A DNA stretch of 64,000 nucleotides, from NCBI RefSeq assembly GCF_014643535.1, contig NZ_BMJQ01000003.1, positions 248,001-312,000 of the forward strand. The letters are read 5' to 3'. Each line of letters starts with the position of its first letter. Position 1 is the first letter of the stretch. Under the pieces are notes generated by a model. It saw nothing but the letters and a program-made list of their open reading frames with translations. It made no database searches and had not been told where the DNA came from. The position numbers and the translations under genes were made by a program. This DNA comes from Aliidongia dinghuensis (lineage in GTDB: Bacteria; Pseudomonadota; Alphaproteobacteria; ATCC43930; CGMCC-115725). Below, one piece after another: positions 1 through 7,780 of this stretch.

Positions 1-285
1 CAGCGCGTAGCTCTGGAACACCATGCCGAAGCCGCGCTGTTCCGGCCGGAGCACGTCGATGCGCTGGTCGTCGAGCCAGATGGCGCCGCCGGTCAGGGGC
101 AGGAGCCCGGCCAGACAGTTGAGCGCCGTCGATTTGCCGCAGCCCGAGGGCCCGAGCAGCGCGATGAACTCGCCGCGCTTGATGGTGAGGTCGAGCCCGT
201 CGAGCGCGGTGATGCCGGCGAAGCGCCGGGTCACCTTATCGAGCTTCAGCGTGTCGAAATTGCCGTCGATCGGCCCGGTCGCCAT
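1..285 (-). CDS. Sugar-type ABC transporter ATP-binding protein, N-terminal part (cut by window edge)
   Basis: Cytoplasmic ATPase subunit of an ABC importer; only the first 95 residues are inside the window. The Walker A motif GPSGCGKST is at residues 45-53, and the Q-loop stretch [10 protein letters not shown] is at the window edge. The ATG is preceded by AAGGGTGGA at a good distance. It lies 107 bp downstream of the mannitol-dehydrogenase-type gene on the same strand, so it is probably the last visible gene of the uronate/polyol operon, and the missing permeases and binding protein should follow beyond position 1. The MalK/UgpC-type assignment rests on the motif wording and on the neighbours. 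The substrate cannot be read from this fragment. Confidence 0.9.
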   Translation of the reverse strand, partial: MATGPIDGNFDTLKLDKVTRRFAGITALDGLDLTIKRGEFIALLGPSGCGKSTALNCLAGLLPLTGGAIWLDDQRIDVLRPEQRGFGMVFQSYAL

Positions 286-392
286 GGCTGATCCACCCTT
301 ATCGACGCTGCGGCGGTGCCGGCGGCACCATCCGGAAAGAAAGAAGGCTCATCGCGTTGCTCCCTATTGAACTTGTTCTGCCGGCAGCGGCT

Positions 393-1844
393 TCAGCCGC
401 CGAGGGCGGCGAGCGTGCCGCCCGCGCGCAGGCGCGTGAGCGCCCGGGTCAACCCCTCGCGGAAACCGGCCCGCGCCGTCAGGCCCTCCGGAAACACGGT
501 CCGGACGGCGAGCAGGTCTTCGACCACCTGTGCCGCCGGCCGATCGCTCGCGGCGAGCGGCATCAGCCGGTCCGCGAGCGGATCATTGACCGGGATCGGT
601 GCGCCCTGGTCGTCCCGGCCGCTCAGATGGCGGAGCCAGAATGCCACCGCGAGCGTCAGGCGCTCGACCGGCAGCCCCTGGTCGAGCCGCTCGCCCAAGG
701 CCATCAGCAGGCGCTGCGGCAGCTTCTGCGAGCCGTCCATGGCGATCTGGCGGGTGCGGTGCTTGACCGCGGTATTGTCGAACCGCCGGATCAGCTGGTT
801 GCTGTAGTCGACCAGCCGCTCACGCGGGAAATGCCCGACGGTCGGCGCCAGCTCCTCGGTCTGCAGTTCGGAGACGAAATGGCGCAGCGCCGGGATGGCG
901 ACCGCATCGGCGACATATTCGGCGCCGATCGCCTGGGCGGCATAGGCGATGGTCGAATGCGCCCCATTGAGCAGGCGGAGTTTCATGCGCTCGTAGGGTT
1001 CGACCGCGCCGACCAGCTCCGCGCCGACCTCGCCCAGGCCATGGAGGTCGCGGTCGAGCGTGTCCTCAATCACCCATTGCGTGAAGGGCTCGGTCGAGAG
1101 GGCGGCCAAGTCCGCGAAGCCGGTCAAGCGCCGGGCATCGGCGAAATCGGCATCGGTCGAGGCCGGTACGATGCGGTCGACCATGGCCGACGGCGTTACG
1201 AGGTTGGTCTCGAGCCATTGGGCGAAGCCATCGTCGTCGAGCGCGGCCCCGTCGATGAGCGCCCGGCGCAAGGTGGCGCCGTTCGACGGCAGATTATCGC
1301 ACGACAGCACCGTCGGCGGCTTCTGCCCGGCCGTGTAGCGCTGCTTGAGACCGGCCAGCAGATAGCCGATGGCGCTCGTCGGCCGGTCCCGGTCCGCCCG
1401 GATGTCCGGGTGGTTCGGATCGAGCCGATGGGTTGCCGGGTCGAGGCAATAGCCCTTCTCGGTCACGGTCAAGGTGACAAGGCGCGTCGCCGGATCAGCG
1501 ATCTGGCGCACGACGGCTGCAGGATCCTCGGGACCAACCAACACCCGGCCGACGATGCCGACGACGCGGGCCGAGACCGTCTCGCCCTCGCGCACCAGGA
1601 GCGTGTAGAGCCCGTCCTGCGGCGCCAGCTTGTCACGCATGCCCGGGCTCTTCAGGCTGACGCCGGTGATGCCGAGGCCGAGGCCCGAGCGCTCGACCAG
1701 GTCTTCCAGATAGATCGCCTGGTGGGCGCGGTGGAAATTGCCGATGCCGAGATGGACGACGCCCGGGACGAGCCGCGCACGGTCATAGCGCGGCCGGCGC
1801 ACGTCGGCCTTAATCGAGGCCAATGTGGCGTTCGCGAGCGTCAC
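393..1844 (-). CDS. uxuB: Mannitol dehydrogenase family protein, probable fructuronate reductase
   Basis: NAD(P)-dependent long-chain polyol/uronate dehydrogenase of 483 residues, normal length for the mannitol 2-dehydrogenase/fructuronate reductase family. An N-terminal nucleotide-binding region carries VHLGIGNFHRAHQA near residues 30-43. The catalytic K-x4-N-x2-H motif is complete at K288, N293 and H296 (MKLRLLNGAHS). It starts with GTG overlapping the uxaC stop (GTGA), so the two are translationally coupled. Because glucuronate isomerase is immediately upstream, the likely reaction is D-fructuronate to D-mannonate. A polyol dehydrogenase (mannitol, arabinitol) is the alternative, since a sugar ABC ATPase follows and no uxuA is visible. 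Confidence 0.88.
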   Translation of the reverse strand: MTLANATLASIKADVRRPRYDRARLVPGVVHLGIGNFHRAHQAIYLEDLVERSGLGLGITGVSLKSPGMRDKLAPQDGLYTLLVREGETVSARVVGIVGRVLVGPEDPAAVVRQIADPATRLVTLTVTEKGYCLDPATHRLDPNHPDIRADRDRPTSAIGYLLAGLKQRYTAGQKPPTVLSCDNLPSNGATLRRALIDGAALDDDGFAQWLETNLVTPSAMVDRIVPASTDADFADARRLTGFADLAALSTEPFTQWVIEDTLDRDLHGLGEVGAELVGAVEPYERMKLRLLNGAHSTIAYAAQAIGAEYVADAVAIPALRHFVSELQTEELAPTVGHFPRERLVDYSNQLIRRFDNTAVKHRTRQIAMDGSQKLPQRLLMALGERLDQGLPVERLTLAVAFWLRHLSGRDDQGAPIPVNDPLADRLMPLAASDRPAAQVVEDLLAVRTVFPEGLTARAGFREGLTRALTRLRAGGTLAALGG

Positions 1845-3259
1845 AGCTTGTACGCCTTCTTGGCGAGCCCATGGGCGAGGTCCCGGGCGACCGCCTGGGC
1901 CTCGTCGAGGTCGAGCCGGTGCTCGGCCACGAGCCGGCCCAGATAGCCGCAGTCGATGCGGCGGGCGACGTCGTGGCGCGCCGGGATCGACAGGAAGGCG
2001 CGCGTGTCGTCGTTGAAGCCGACGGTGTTGTAGAAGCCGGCGGTCTCGGTCACGAGCTCGCGATAGCGGCGCATGCCCTCCGGCGAATCATAGAACCACC
2101 AGGCCGGACCGATCTTGAGCGACGGGTAATGCCCGGCGAGCGGCGCCAGCTCCCGCGAGTAGCTCGTCTCGTCGAGCGTGAAGAGGATGATCGAAAGCCT
2201 CGTCTCGTTACCGAAACGATCGAGCAGCGGCTTCAGCGCATGCACGTAGTTGGTCGCGGTCGGGATGTCGGCGCCCTTGTCGCGGCCGAACTTCGCCAAG
2301 AGGCCCGGGTTGTGGTTGCGGAACGAGCCCGGATGGATCTGCATGACGAGCCCGTCCTCGATGCTCATGCGCGCCATCTCGGTCAGCATCTGGCCGCGGA
2401 ACAGCTCAGCCTCGTGCGCGGTGAAGCTGCCGGACCGCACCTTGTCGAACAGGTCGGACGCGACCTTGGGCGAAAGGTCGGCGGTCGTCGCCGTCGGATG
2501 GCCATGGTCGGTCGAGGTGCAGCCGCCGTGCTCGCGGAAATAGGCGCGCCGGGTCTCGAGTGCCGCGAGATAGCCGCGCCAGCTCGTCGTGTCCTCGCCA
2601 GTAATGCGGCCGAGCTCGACCAGGTTCTCGGCAAAGCCCGGGAATTCCGGATCGACGACCGGGTCGGGCCGGTAAGCGGTCAGCACCCGCCCCTGCCAGC
2701 CGCTCGTCTTGATCTGCTTGTGCCACTTCAGCTCGTCGAGCGGCGATTCCGTGGTCGCGATGACCTCGATGTTGAACCGCTCGAAGAGCGCGCGCGGGCG
2801 GAATTCCGGCAGCTTCAGCTGCGCGTCGATCTGGTCGTAGATCCGATCGGCATTGTCGGCGTCGAGCCGCTCGCGCACGCCGAACACCTCGTGGAACGCG
2901 TGCGCCAGCCACATGGCGCTGGGCGTGCCGCGGAACAGATGCTGGTTGGCAGCGAAGATGCGCCAGATCTTGCGCGAGTCCTGCTCGGTCGGCCCGCCGT
3001 CGCGACGCGGCACGCCCAGGTCCTCGAGCGCCACACCCTGGCTGTAGAGCATGCGGAACACGTAATGGTCCGGCACGATGAACAGGGTCGCAGGGTCCGG
3101 GAACGGCTCGTTCTCGGCATACCAGCGCGGATCGGTGTGGCCGTGCGGGCTGACGATCGGCAGGTCCTTGACCTCGGCATAGAGCGCGCGGGCGACCGCG
3201 CGGGACGCCTCGTCGGCCGGGAACAGGCGATCGGGATGCAGCGTCAGAGGCAAGCTCAT
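1841..3259 (-). CDS. uxaC: Glucuronate isomerase (uronate isomerase)
   Basis: Converts D-glucuronate to D-fructuronate (and galacturonate to tagaturonate) in the cytoplasm. The 472-residue length and order of motifs fit the amidohydrolase-related UxaC family: an N-terminal metal-site HxH in SPHGHTDPRW, then ESPLDELKWHK, and AWWFYDSPEGMRRY towards the C-terminus. The ATG overlaps the stop of the upstream GntR gene (ATGA), and its own stop overlaps the next GTG. These three genes are therefore one tightly coupled operon, gntR-uxaC-uxuB. No uxuA (mannonate dehydratase) or kdgK is visible in the window. Confidence 0.95.
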   Translation of the reverse strand: MSLPLTLHPDRLFPADEASRAVARALYAEVKDLPIVSPHGHTDPRWYAENEPFPDPATLFIVPDHYVFRMLYSQGVALEDLGVPRRDGGPTEQDSRKIWRIFAANQHLFRGTPSAMWLAHAFHEVFGVRERLDADNADRIYDQIDAQLKLPEFRPRALFERFNIEVIATTESPLDELKWHKQIKTSGWQGRVLTAYRPDPVVDPEFPGFAENLVELGRITGEDTTSWRGYLAALETRRAYFREHGGCTSTDHGHPTATTADLSPKVASDLFDKVRSGSFTAHEAELFRGQMLTEMARMSIEDGLVMQIHPGSFRNHNPGLLAKFGRDKGADIPTATNYVHALKPLLDRFGNETRLSIILFTLDETSYSRELAPLAGHYPSLKIGPAWWFYDSPEGMRRYRELVTETAGFYNTVGFNDDTRAFLSIPARHDVARRIDCGYLGRLVAEHRLDLDEAQAVARDLAHGLAKKAYKL

Positions 3260-4038
3260 GATTTGACCTTGAGTGTTTTTTCCGCGAATGGCTTTTCTGG
3301 GCCTGGCACCTCAGCCGCTTTGCTTCCATCGAGCTTGGCGGCGGCGTTCCAGGCGTCCTCCAATTCCTCTTCGACCGCGCTCAGGTGCGCCTGCATGGCA
3401 CGGCGGGCAGCCTTGGCGTCCTTGGCGCGGACCGCGTCCAGCACGGCGGAATGCTCGGCGATCCAGCGCGGCCGCAGGCCGGCGTTATGCATGCGCAGCT
3501 GCATCTTCTCCCACATGCGGCCGCGGCCCTGGTCCCACAGGCCCTGGACGACGAGCGACAGGGCCGAATTCTGCGTGGCGCCGGCGAGGCGCAGGTGGAA
3601 CAGCCGGTCGGCGTCCTCGCGGCTCTCGTGCCTTGCATCCTCGTCGCGCATCTGCTGCAGCGCGTCCTCGAGCCCGTCGATATCGGCCTCAGTCGCCTCG
3701 CGCGCGGCGACGGCCGCAACCTCGCTCTCGATCAGGCGCCGGGCGCGGATGAGCTCGAACGGGCCGGGCCCGCCATCCGGCACCGCCATGGGCTCGGCGC
3801 CGGCGAAATCGGTGCGCACATAGATACCGGAACCGGTCATCACCGTGACGAAGCCCGAGATCTCGAGCGCGATCAGCGCCTCACGCAGGCTCGGCCGGCT
3901 GACGCCGAACTGCTGCGCCAGATCGCGCTCCGGCGGCAGCCGGCTGCCGGGCGGGAATTCGCCCGCGAGGATCAGGTCGCGGATCTGATCGGCAATGCGC
4001 CGGTAAAGGCGGCTCGGCTCGACGCGAATGATCGGCAA
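3256..4038 (-). CDS. GntR family (FadR/FCD subfamily) transcriptional regulator of uronate genes
   Basis: DNA-binding regulator of about 260 residues. An N-terminal winged helix-turn-helix (LYRRIADQIRDLILAGEF ... FGVSRPSLREALIALE) is followed by an alpha-helical FCD ligand-binding domain. I start it at TTG 4038, because GAGGAT lies about 8-10 nt upstream and family similarity begins just after (PIIRVEPSRLYRR). A longer frame back to 4161 has no family-like sequence. It is the first gene of the uxaC operon, so it is probably a UxuR/ExuR-like repressor responding to a uronate intermediate. A partly symmetrical TGGTCTGGCCA site lies in the divergent promoter region. Confidence 0.9.
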   Translation of the reverse strand: MPIIRVEPSRLYRRIADQIRDLILAGEFPPGSRLPPERDLAQQFGVSRPSLREALIALEISGFVTVMTGSGIYVRTDFAGAEPMAVPDGGPGPFELIRARRLIESEVAAVAAREATEADIDGLEDALQQMRDEDARHESREDADRLFHLRLAGATQNSALSLVVQGLWDQGRGRMWEKMQLRMHNAGLRPRWIAEHSAVLDAVRAKDAKAARRAMQAHLSAVEEELEDAWNAAAKLDGSKAAEVPGPEKPFAEKTLKVKS

Positions 4039-4149
4039 GGCTCGATCCTCAAAAGGCCCGCCCGGCCGACGGGGCCAGGGCTGGGGCCGGTGCTGATCGT
4101 TGGGACATGCGGCGTCTGGACAGCAAGGATCAAACCTGGAATGGTCAAG

Positions 4150-4160
4150 TGGTCTGGCCA
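4150..4160. promoter_or_regulatory. Candidate GntR/FCD operator
   Basis: TGGTCTGGCCA fits the TGGT-N3-ACCA pattern of FCD-type GntR operators except for one base. It lies in the 172-bp region between the divergent GntR regulator and the AGE epimerase gene. Autoregulation and joint control of both directions are inferred from position only. Confidence 0.4.
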
Positions 4161-4210
4161 ATTGCCGGACCCTGTCACGGCAGCCCGGCCGCTGTCAACC
4201 GCCCGTCATC

Positions 4211-5380
4211 ATGAGTCCAGAAGCCATGACCGAAGCCCCGCAGGATCTCGCCCGCTGGCTCGCCGATACGCTCATCCCCGCCTGGGCGGCGCTCGCCGTG
4301 CCCCCGGACGGTGCCGGCTATCTCGAATATCTCACTGCCGACGGGCGGCCCGATCCGCGGCCGCGCCATTCGAGCCTGGTGACGGCGCGGCTCGTCTATG
4401 TGTTCAGCCACGCCCACCTGCTGAACCCCGCCGGCCCCGGCCTCGCCGCGGCGGAGCACGGCTACCGGTTCCTCACCGAGCGCTGCGCCGACGCGACCGG
4501 CCGCTTCCGCCACGTGGTCACGGCAGATGGCGCCGCCCTCGACGATCGGGCCGATCTCTACGACCTCGCCTTCGTGCTGTTCGCCTGCGCCTGGTATGCG
4601 CGCGCGACCGGCTTCCGCGAGCCGCTCGACCGGGCCGAGCAGGTGATGTGCTTCATCGAGCAGGAACTCGCCGCCCCGCATGGCGGCTTCGCCGAGGATG
4701 ATCACGGCACCCTGCCCCGCCGGCAAAACCCGCATATGCATCTGCTCGAAGCGTGCCACGCGCTCGCCGAAACGTCGGCCGACGAGCGCTGGCTCGACCG
4801 GGCGAATCGCCTGGTGACGCTGCTCGGCGATCGCCTGATCGATCCCGCGACCGGCACGCTCGGCGAGTTCTTCATGGCAGACTGGCAGCCGGCCCCAGGC
4901 CCCGCCGGGGTGCTGCGCGAGCCCGGTCATCATTTCGAATGGGTCTGGCTGCTGCACCACCACGCGCGCCTGGCCGGCGACCGGCACGTCGTCGCCCTCG
5001 CCGAGCGGCTGCACAGCTTTGCACTTGCTCATGGTGTGGCGCACTCACCCGAGGGCTGGCCGCTCGTGGTCGACGGCGTCGACGCCGAGGGTACGATCGT
5101 CGCCCCGACCCGGCTGCTCTGGCCGCAGACCGAAGCGATCAAGGCCGAGGCAGCGCGGCTCGAGTTCCTGGCCGACGCCGGCGCGCGGCAGCGGCTCGAC
5201 GACCATCTGGCCGCCCTCTTCCACTATTGGCTCGATCCCGTGACCGGGCTCTGGGTCAACCAGCTCGACCCGTCGAACCGGTCGATCGCGGCCGAGGTGC
5301 CGGTCCGGGTCCTCTACCACGTCATGCTGGCGCTGGCGGAGGCGGCGCGCGTGCGGGCGCTTCCGAACCTAGTGTTGTGA
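4211..5380 (+). CDS. AGE family epimerase/isomerase
   Basis: Member of the N-acylglucosamine 2-epimerase/mannose isomerase family (alpha6/alpha6 barrel) of about 389 residues, normal for the family. Family-type segments include RHSSLVTARLVYVFSHAHLL near the N-terminus, NPHMHLLEACHALAET in the middle, PGHHFEWVWLLHHHARLAG, and LWPQTEAIKAEA. The histidines in these stretches are those expected around the sugar site. It diverges from the uronate operon across a shared regulatory region, so a role in sugar or uronate interconversion is plausible. Start choice is uncertain: ATG 4211 or ATG 4226 (MTEAPQD), neither with a strong ribosome site. Its 3' end overlaps the convergent flagellin gene by 12 bp. 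Confidence 0.88.
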   Translation: MSPEAMTEAPQDLARWLADTLIPAWAALAVPPDGAGYLEYLTADGRPDPRPRHSSLVTARLVYVFSHAHLLNPAGPGLAAAEHGYRFLTERCADATGRFRHVVTADGAALDDRADLYDLAFVLFACAWYARATGFREPLDRAEQVMCFIEQELAAPHGGFAEDDHGTLPRRQNPHMHLLEACHALAETSADERWLDRANRLVTLLGDRLIDPATGTLGEFFMADWQPAPGPAGVLREPGHHFEWVWLLHHHARLAGDRHVVALAERLHSFALAHGVAHSPEGWPLVVDGVDAEGTIVAPTRLLWPQTEAIKAEAARLEFLADAGARQRLDDHLAALFHYWLDPVTGLWVNQLDPSNRSIAAEVPVRVLYHVMLALAEAARVRALPNLVL

Positions 5381-6328
5381 CGCCGCCGATGAATGCAGGA
5401 TCTGCAGGATCGTCGAGCGGAGCTGGCCCTGCAGCGCCGCCGATTGCAGGCCGAGCGCGATGCGCAAGCTCGCGGCCTCGCTCTCGGCCGCCGACGTGTT
5501 GAGATCGGCCAGCGTCAGCTTGCGCGCGCCCGCCCGCAGCTGCGTCGCGTAGCTCTGCTGGAAGACCGAGCGGGTCTGCAGCACCCCGGCGAAGCTGCCG
5601 AGCGAACCCGCGACGCTCTGCAGCTGGGTGATCGCGTTGTTGAGCCGCGACTTGGCCTCATCGAAGATCGTGGCCGCGAGCGAGGCCGCCACCGTGCCGG
5701 CGCCGCCGGTCACGTCGAGCGCCGAAAAGCCCTGGACCGCAACCGTCCCGCCGGCGACGACGTTGGAGAACAGGATCGCCCGACTGGTATTGAACGCGCC
5801 CACCGCCGTGAAGAGCGCGCGGGCATTGCCCGCGCCGGTCGCGGTCAGATCGTAGCCGGCGATGGTGAGTCCGCCGCCGTTCTGCGGGCCGAATTGCACG
5901 GTGAGCTGGGCCGCGGTCGAGCTCAGGAGATTGAGCCCCTGATAGGCGGCGTCCTGGACGAGCTGGTTCAGCTGCGTGCCGATCGCCTTGAATTGCTGCG
6001 TTGCCTCTGTCCGGGCCGGGAGCGAGGCGCCCCGCGCGCCTTCGACCATACCCTGGAGCTGCTGCAGGAGGTTCTCGACCGCGGTCGTCGCAGTCAGCGC
6101 CGTGTCGATCGACGACACGCCCTGGTCGATGCCGCCCTTGTAGTTGAGCACCTGGGTCGCGCGCCCGGTAAGGGATGCTGCGCGGAAATAGGCAACCGCA
6201 TTGTCGGTGGGATCATAGACGGCCAGGCCGGTGCCGAGCTGGCGCTGGACAGTATCGTACTCACCCTGGGTCTGCGAGAGATTGTCCAGGTCCTGAAGAA
6301 GTGACGGCGATAGCGCGATGCCGCTCAC
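5369..6328 (-). CDS. Flagellin-like protein, copy 1
   Basis: Flagellar filament protein of 319 residues. Conserved N-terminal coiled-coil (LDNLSQTQGEYDTVQRQLGT, NAVAYFRAASLTGRA) and C-terminal coiled-coil (TLADLNTSAAESEAASLRIA) enclose a short variable middle, so there are no large surface domains. I start at GTG 6328: AAAGGG lies 9 nt upstream, and the protein then begins MSGIALS, matching the MSGITLT start of the neighbouring flagellin. An ATG directly abutting the ribosome site (6337) would add three residues. The C-terminus ends in ILHSSAASQH rather than the usual LLR, so it may be a minor or structural filament variant. No other flagellar genes are nearby. Confidence 0.88.
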   Translation of the reverse strand: MSGIALSPSLLQDLDNLSQTQGEYDTVQRQLGTGLAVYDPTDNAVAYFRAASLTGRATQVLNYKGGIDQGVSSIDTALTATTAVENLLQQLQGMVEGARGASLPARTEATQQFKAIGTQLNQLVQDAAYQGLNLLSSTAAQLTVQFGPQNGGGLTIAGYDLTATGAGNARALFTAVGAFNTSRAILFSNVVAGGTVAVQGFSALDVTGGAGTVAASLAATIFDEAKSRLNNAITQLQSVAGSLGSFAGVLQTRSVFQQSYATQLRAGARKLTLADLNTSAAESEAASLRIALGLQSAALQGQLRSTILQILHSSAASQH

Positions 6329-6461
6329 CGGATCCATCCCTTTCAAGCGATGGATGCACGGCCGTTTGCGGCCGCACACGTTTTCCGATGTGCGCCGTGA
6401 GGGCAGGCTTGTCAATCGGCAAAGAGAAACTCTCTACCGATTAGCCAAAAACGTGTGAAAC

Positions 6462-6491
6462 GACGCCTCCGGGGCGAACCCCGGAGACGCC
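6462..6491 (-). terminator. Rho-independent terminator after flagellin copy 2
   Basis: A 13-bp hairpin with a TTCG loop on the minus strand, followed by a stretch ending in GTTTTT. It starts about 20 bp after the stop of flagellin copy 2 and separates it from copy 1, so the two flagellins are likely to be transcribed mostly independently. Confidence 0.75.
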
Positions 6492-6511
6492 ATCCCAAGA
6501 TCCGCCGAACC

Positions 6512-7465
6512 TTAACGAAGCAGCGTCAGGATCGAGGAGTTCTGGTTGCCCGTGACCGACAGCGACTGGATGCCGATCTGCTGACGGAGCGTCAGCGCCT
6601 GGGAGTTCGCCGCCTCGACGTTGAGGTCGGCCAGCGTCAGCTTGTCGCCGCCGCCCGAGAGCGTCCCGGCGTAGCTGGCGCTGAAGGTCGAACGCGCCTG
6701 CAGGATGTTGACGTTGGTACCGAGTGCTGAAGTGAGCGCGCTGTTCTGGCTGATCGCCGCGTCGATCCGGTTGTCGGTCGCCGTGAAGATCGCCGCCGCC
6801 TGCGACGCCGTGATGCCCTGGGCGGTGGTGCTGGTCAGGCTCAGGGCCGAGAAGCCCTTGACCGTACCGGCGCCGTTCGCCGTCGACGCGACGACGTTAG
6901 AGAACTGCAGCGTGCCGTCCGACTTGAACGCCACGGTGGCCGCGGTGAACAACGAGTTGGCATTGCCGGCCACGGTCGAGGTGTAGGAGAAGCCGCTGAT
7001 GGTGAAGGTCGCGGCCGTCCGCTCCGAGAACTGGGTGGAGAGGCTGGCCGTGGTCTTGGTCAGCAGGTTGAGGCCCTGGTAGGAGGCGTCATTGACCAGC
7101 TGCGCCAGCTGCTTGGCGATGTTCTTGAACTGCACCGTCGCCGAGACGCGCGACGAGGTCGTGGCACCGCGGGCGCCTTCGAGCACGCCCTTGAGCTGCT
7201 TCAGCAAGCCGTCGACCGCCGAGGTCGCGTCCAAAGCGGCCTGAACCGTCTGGATCGACTGATCGATGTTGGCCTTGCGGGTGAGGATGTTGCTGGACCG
7301 GTCGTAGAGCGACTTGGACCGGAAATAGGCGACCGCGTCGTCCGAAGCCGAGTTCACCTTCTTGCCGGTGTTCAGCTCGTTCTGCGTCGTCGTGAACAGC
7401 GCCGAGGCAGACTGCAGGGACTGAATAGTCGCTGTTTGGGTTGCGGTAAGCGTAATGCCTGACAT
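6512..7465 (-). CDS. Flagellin, copy 2
   Basis: Flagellar filament subunit of 317 residues, secreted through the flagellar apparatus. The N-terminal helical domain includes ATQTATIQSLQSASALFTTT and DAVAYFRSKSLYDRSSNIL. The C-terminal helix includes TLADLNVEAANSQALTLRQQ and ends NSSILTLLR, the classic flagellin terminus. ATG 7465 is chosen because AAAGG sits 9 nt upstream and the protein then begins MSGITLT; ATG 7474 directly abuts the ribosome site. Low charge and Ser/Thr/Ala richness are typical. It is tandem with flagellin copy 1 on the same strand with a terminator between them. Confidence 0.93.
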   Translation of the reverse strand: MSGITLTATQTATIQSLQSASALFTTTQNELNTGKKVNSASDDAVAYFRSKSLYDRSSNILTRKANIDQSIQTVQAALDATSAVDGLLKQLKGVLEGARGATTSSRVSATVQFKNIAKQLAQLVNDASYQGLNLLTKTTASLSTQFSERTAATFTISGFSYTSTVAGNANSLFTAATVAFKSDGTLQFSNVVASTANGAGTVKGFSALSLTSTTAQGITASQAAAIFTATDNRIDAAISQNSALTSALGTNVNILQARSTFSASYAGTLSGGGDKLTLADLNVEAANSQALTLRQQIGIQSLSVTGNQNSSILTLLR

Positions 7466-7572
7466 GTGCTTCATCCTTTAAGGAAGAAAAGCCGCCGGAT
7501 TTCCGGCAGCCGCCCCTCATGGGGCACTTTTGCCGCACTTCGGCCGCGCCCTTTAGGGTTCGACCAGAGGTA

Positions 7573-7586
7573 GTGCGACATCGCAC
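7573..7586. promoter_or_regulatory. Palindrome GTGCGACATCGCAC upstream of flagellin copy 2
   Basis: A perfect GTGCGA-CA-TCGCAC dyad, 108 bp upstream of the flagellin start. Its position suits an operator for a flagellar regulator, but I do not recognise the motif. Confidence 0.3.
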
Positions 7587-7732
7587 ACTACGCCGGGTAG
7601 CGGTATCTCGCCACGCCAATCGCTTAAAATGCGAGGAATCGAGCCGGCGCAAACCCGCGGCCCTCCTGGGCTTCCATAAAATTTTAGCGTTAACCATGCC
7701 GTCCCGCCGAAGGGGGCTGGCAGGGCAAAATT

Positions 7733-7749
7733 GTTATGTTATATCGTTT
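7733..7749 (-). promoter_or_regulatory. Zur-box-like operator upstream of znuA
   Basis: Read on the minus strand this is AAACGATATAACATAAC. It matches the site before the TonB receptor (AAACGTTATAACATTAG) at 14 of 17 positions, and it contains the TATAACAT core typical of alphaproteobacterial zinc-uptake regulator boxes. It ends 31 bp before the chosen start, where a repressor would block transcription. Confidence 0.6.
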
Positions 7750-7780
7750 TGACTTTCAGCCCTGACCGATGGAAAGCTTC

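Larger units (their letters stand above)
7466..7780. other. Divergent intergenic region, flagellin copy 2 / znuA-like gene
   Basis: About 315 bp without a gene. It must carry the flagellin promoter (leftward) and the znuA promoter (rightward). Visible features are a 14-bp palindrome at 7573-7586 and a Zur-box-like site at 7733-7749. Composition becomes AT-richer next to the znuA side. No sigma-54 site with correct spacing was seen. Confidence 0.6.

Noticed and set aside
1823..3823. Long plus-strand open frame opposite uxaC and the GntR gene
   Set aside because: Antisense shadow of GC-rich genes; Arg/Ala/Val-rich with no domain, while the minus strand encodes clear uxaC and GntR products.
7500..7545. 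Sigma-54 promoter for flagellin (GGGCACTTTTGCC stretch)
   Set aside because: The GG-to-GC spacing is too short for a -24/-12 element and it points away from the flagellin gene.
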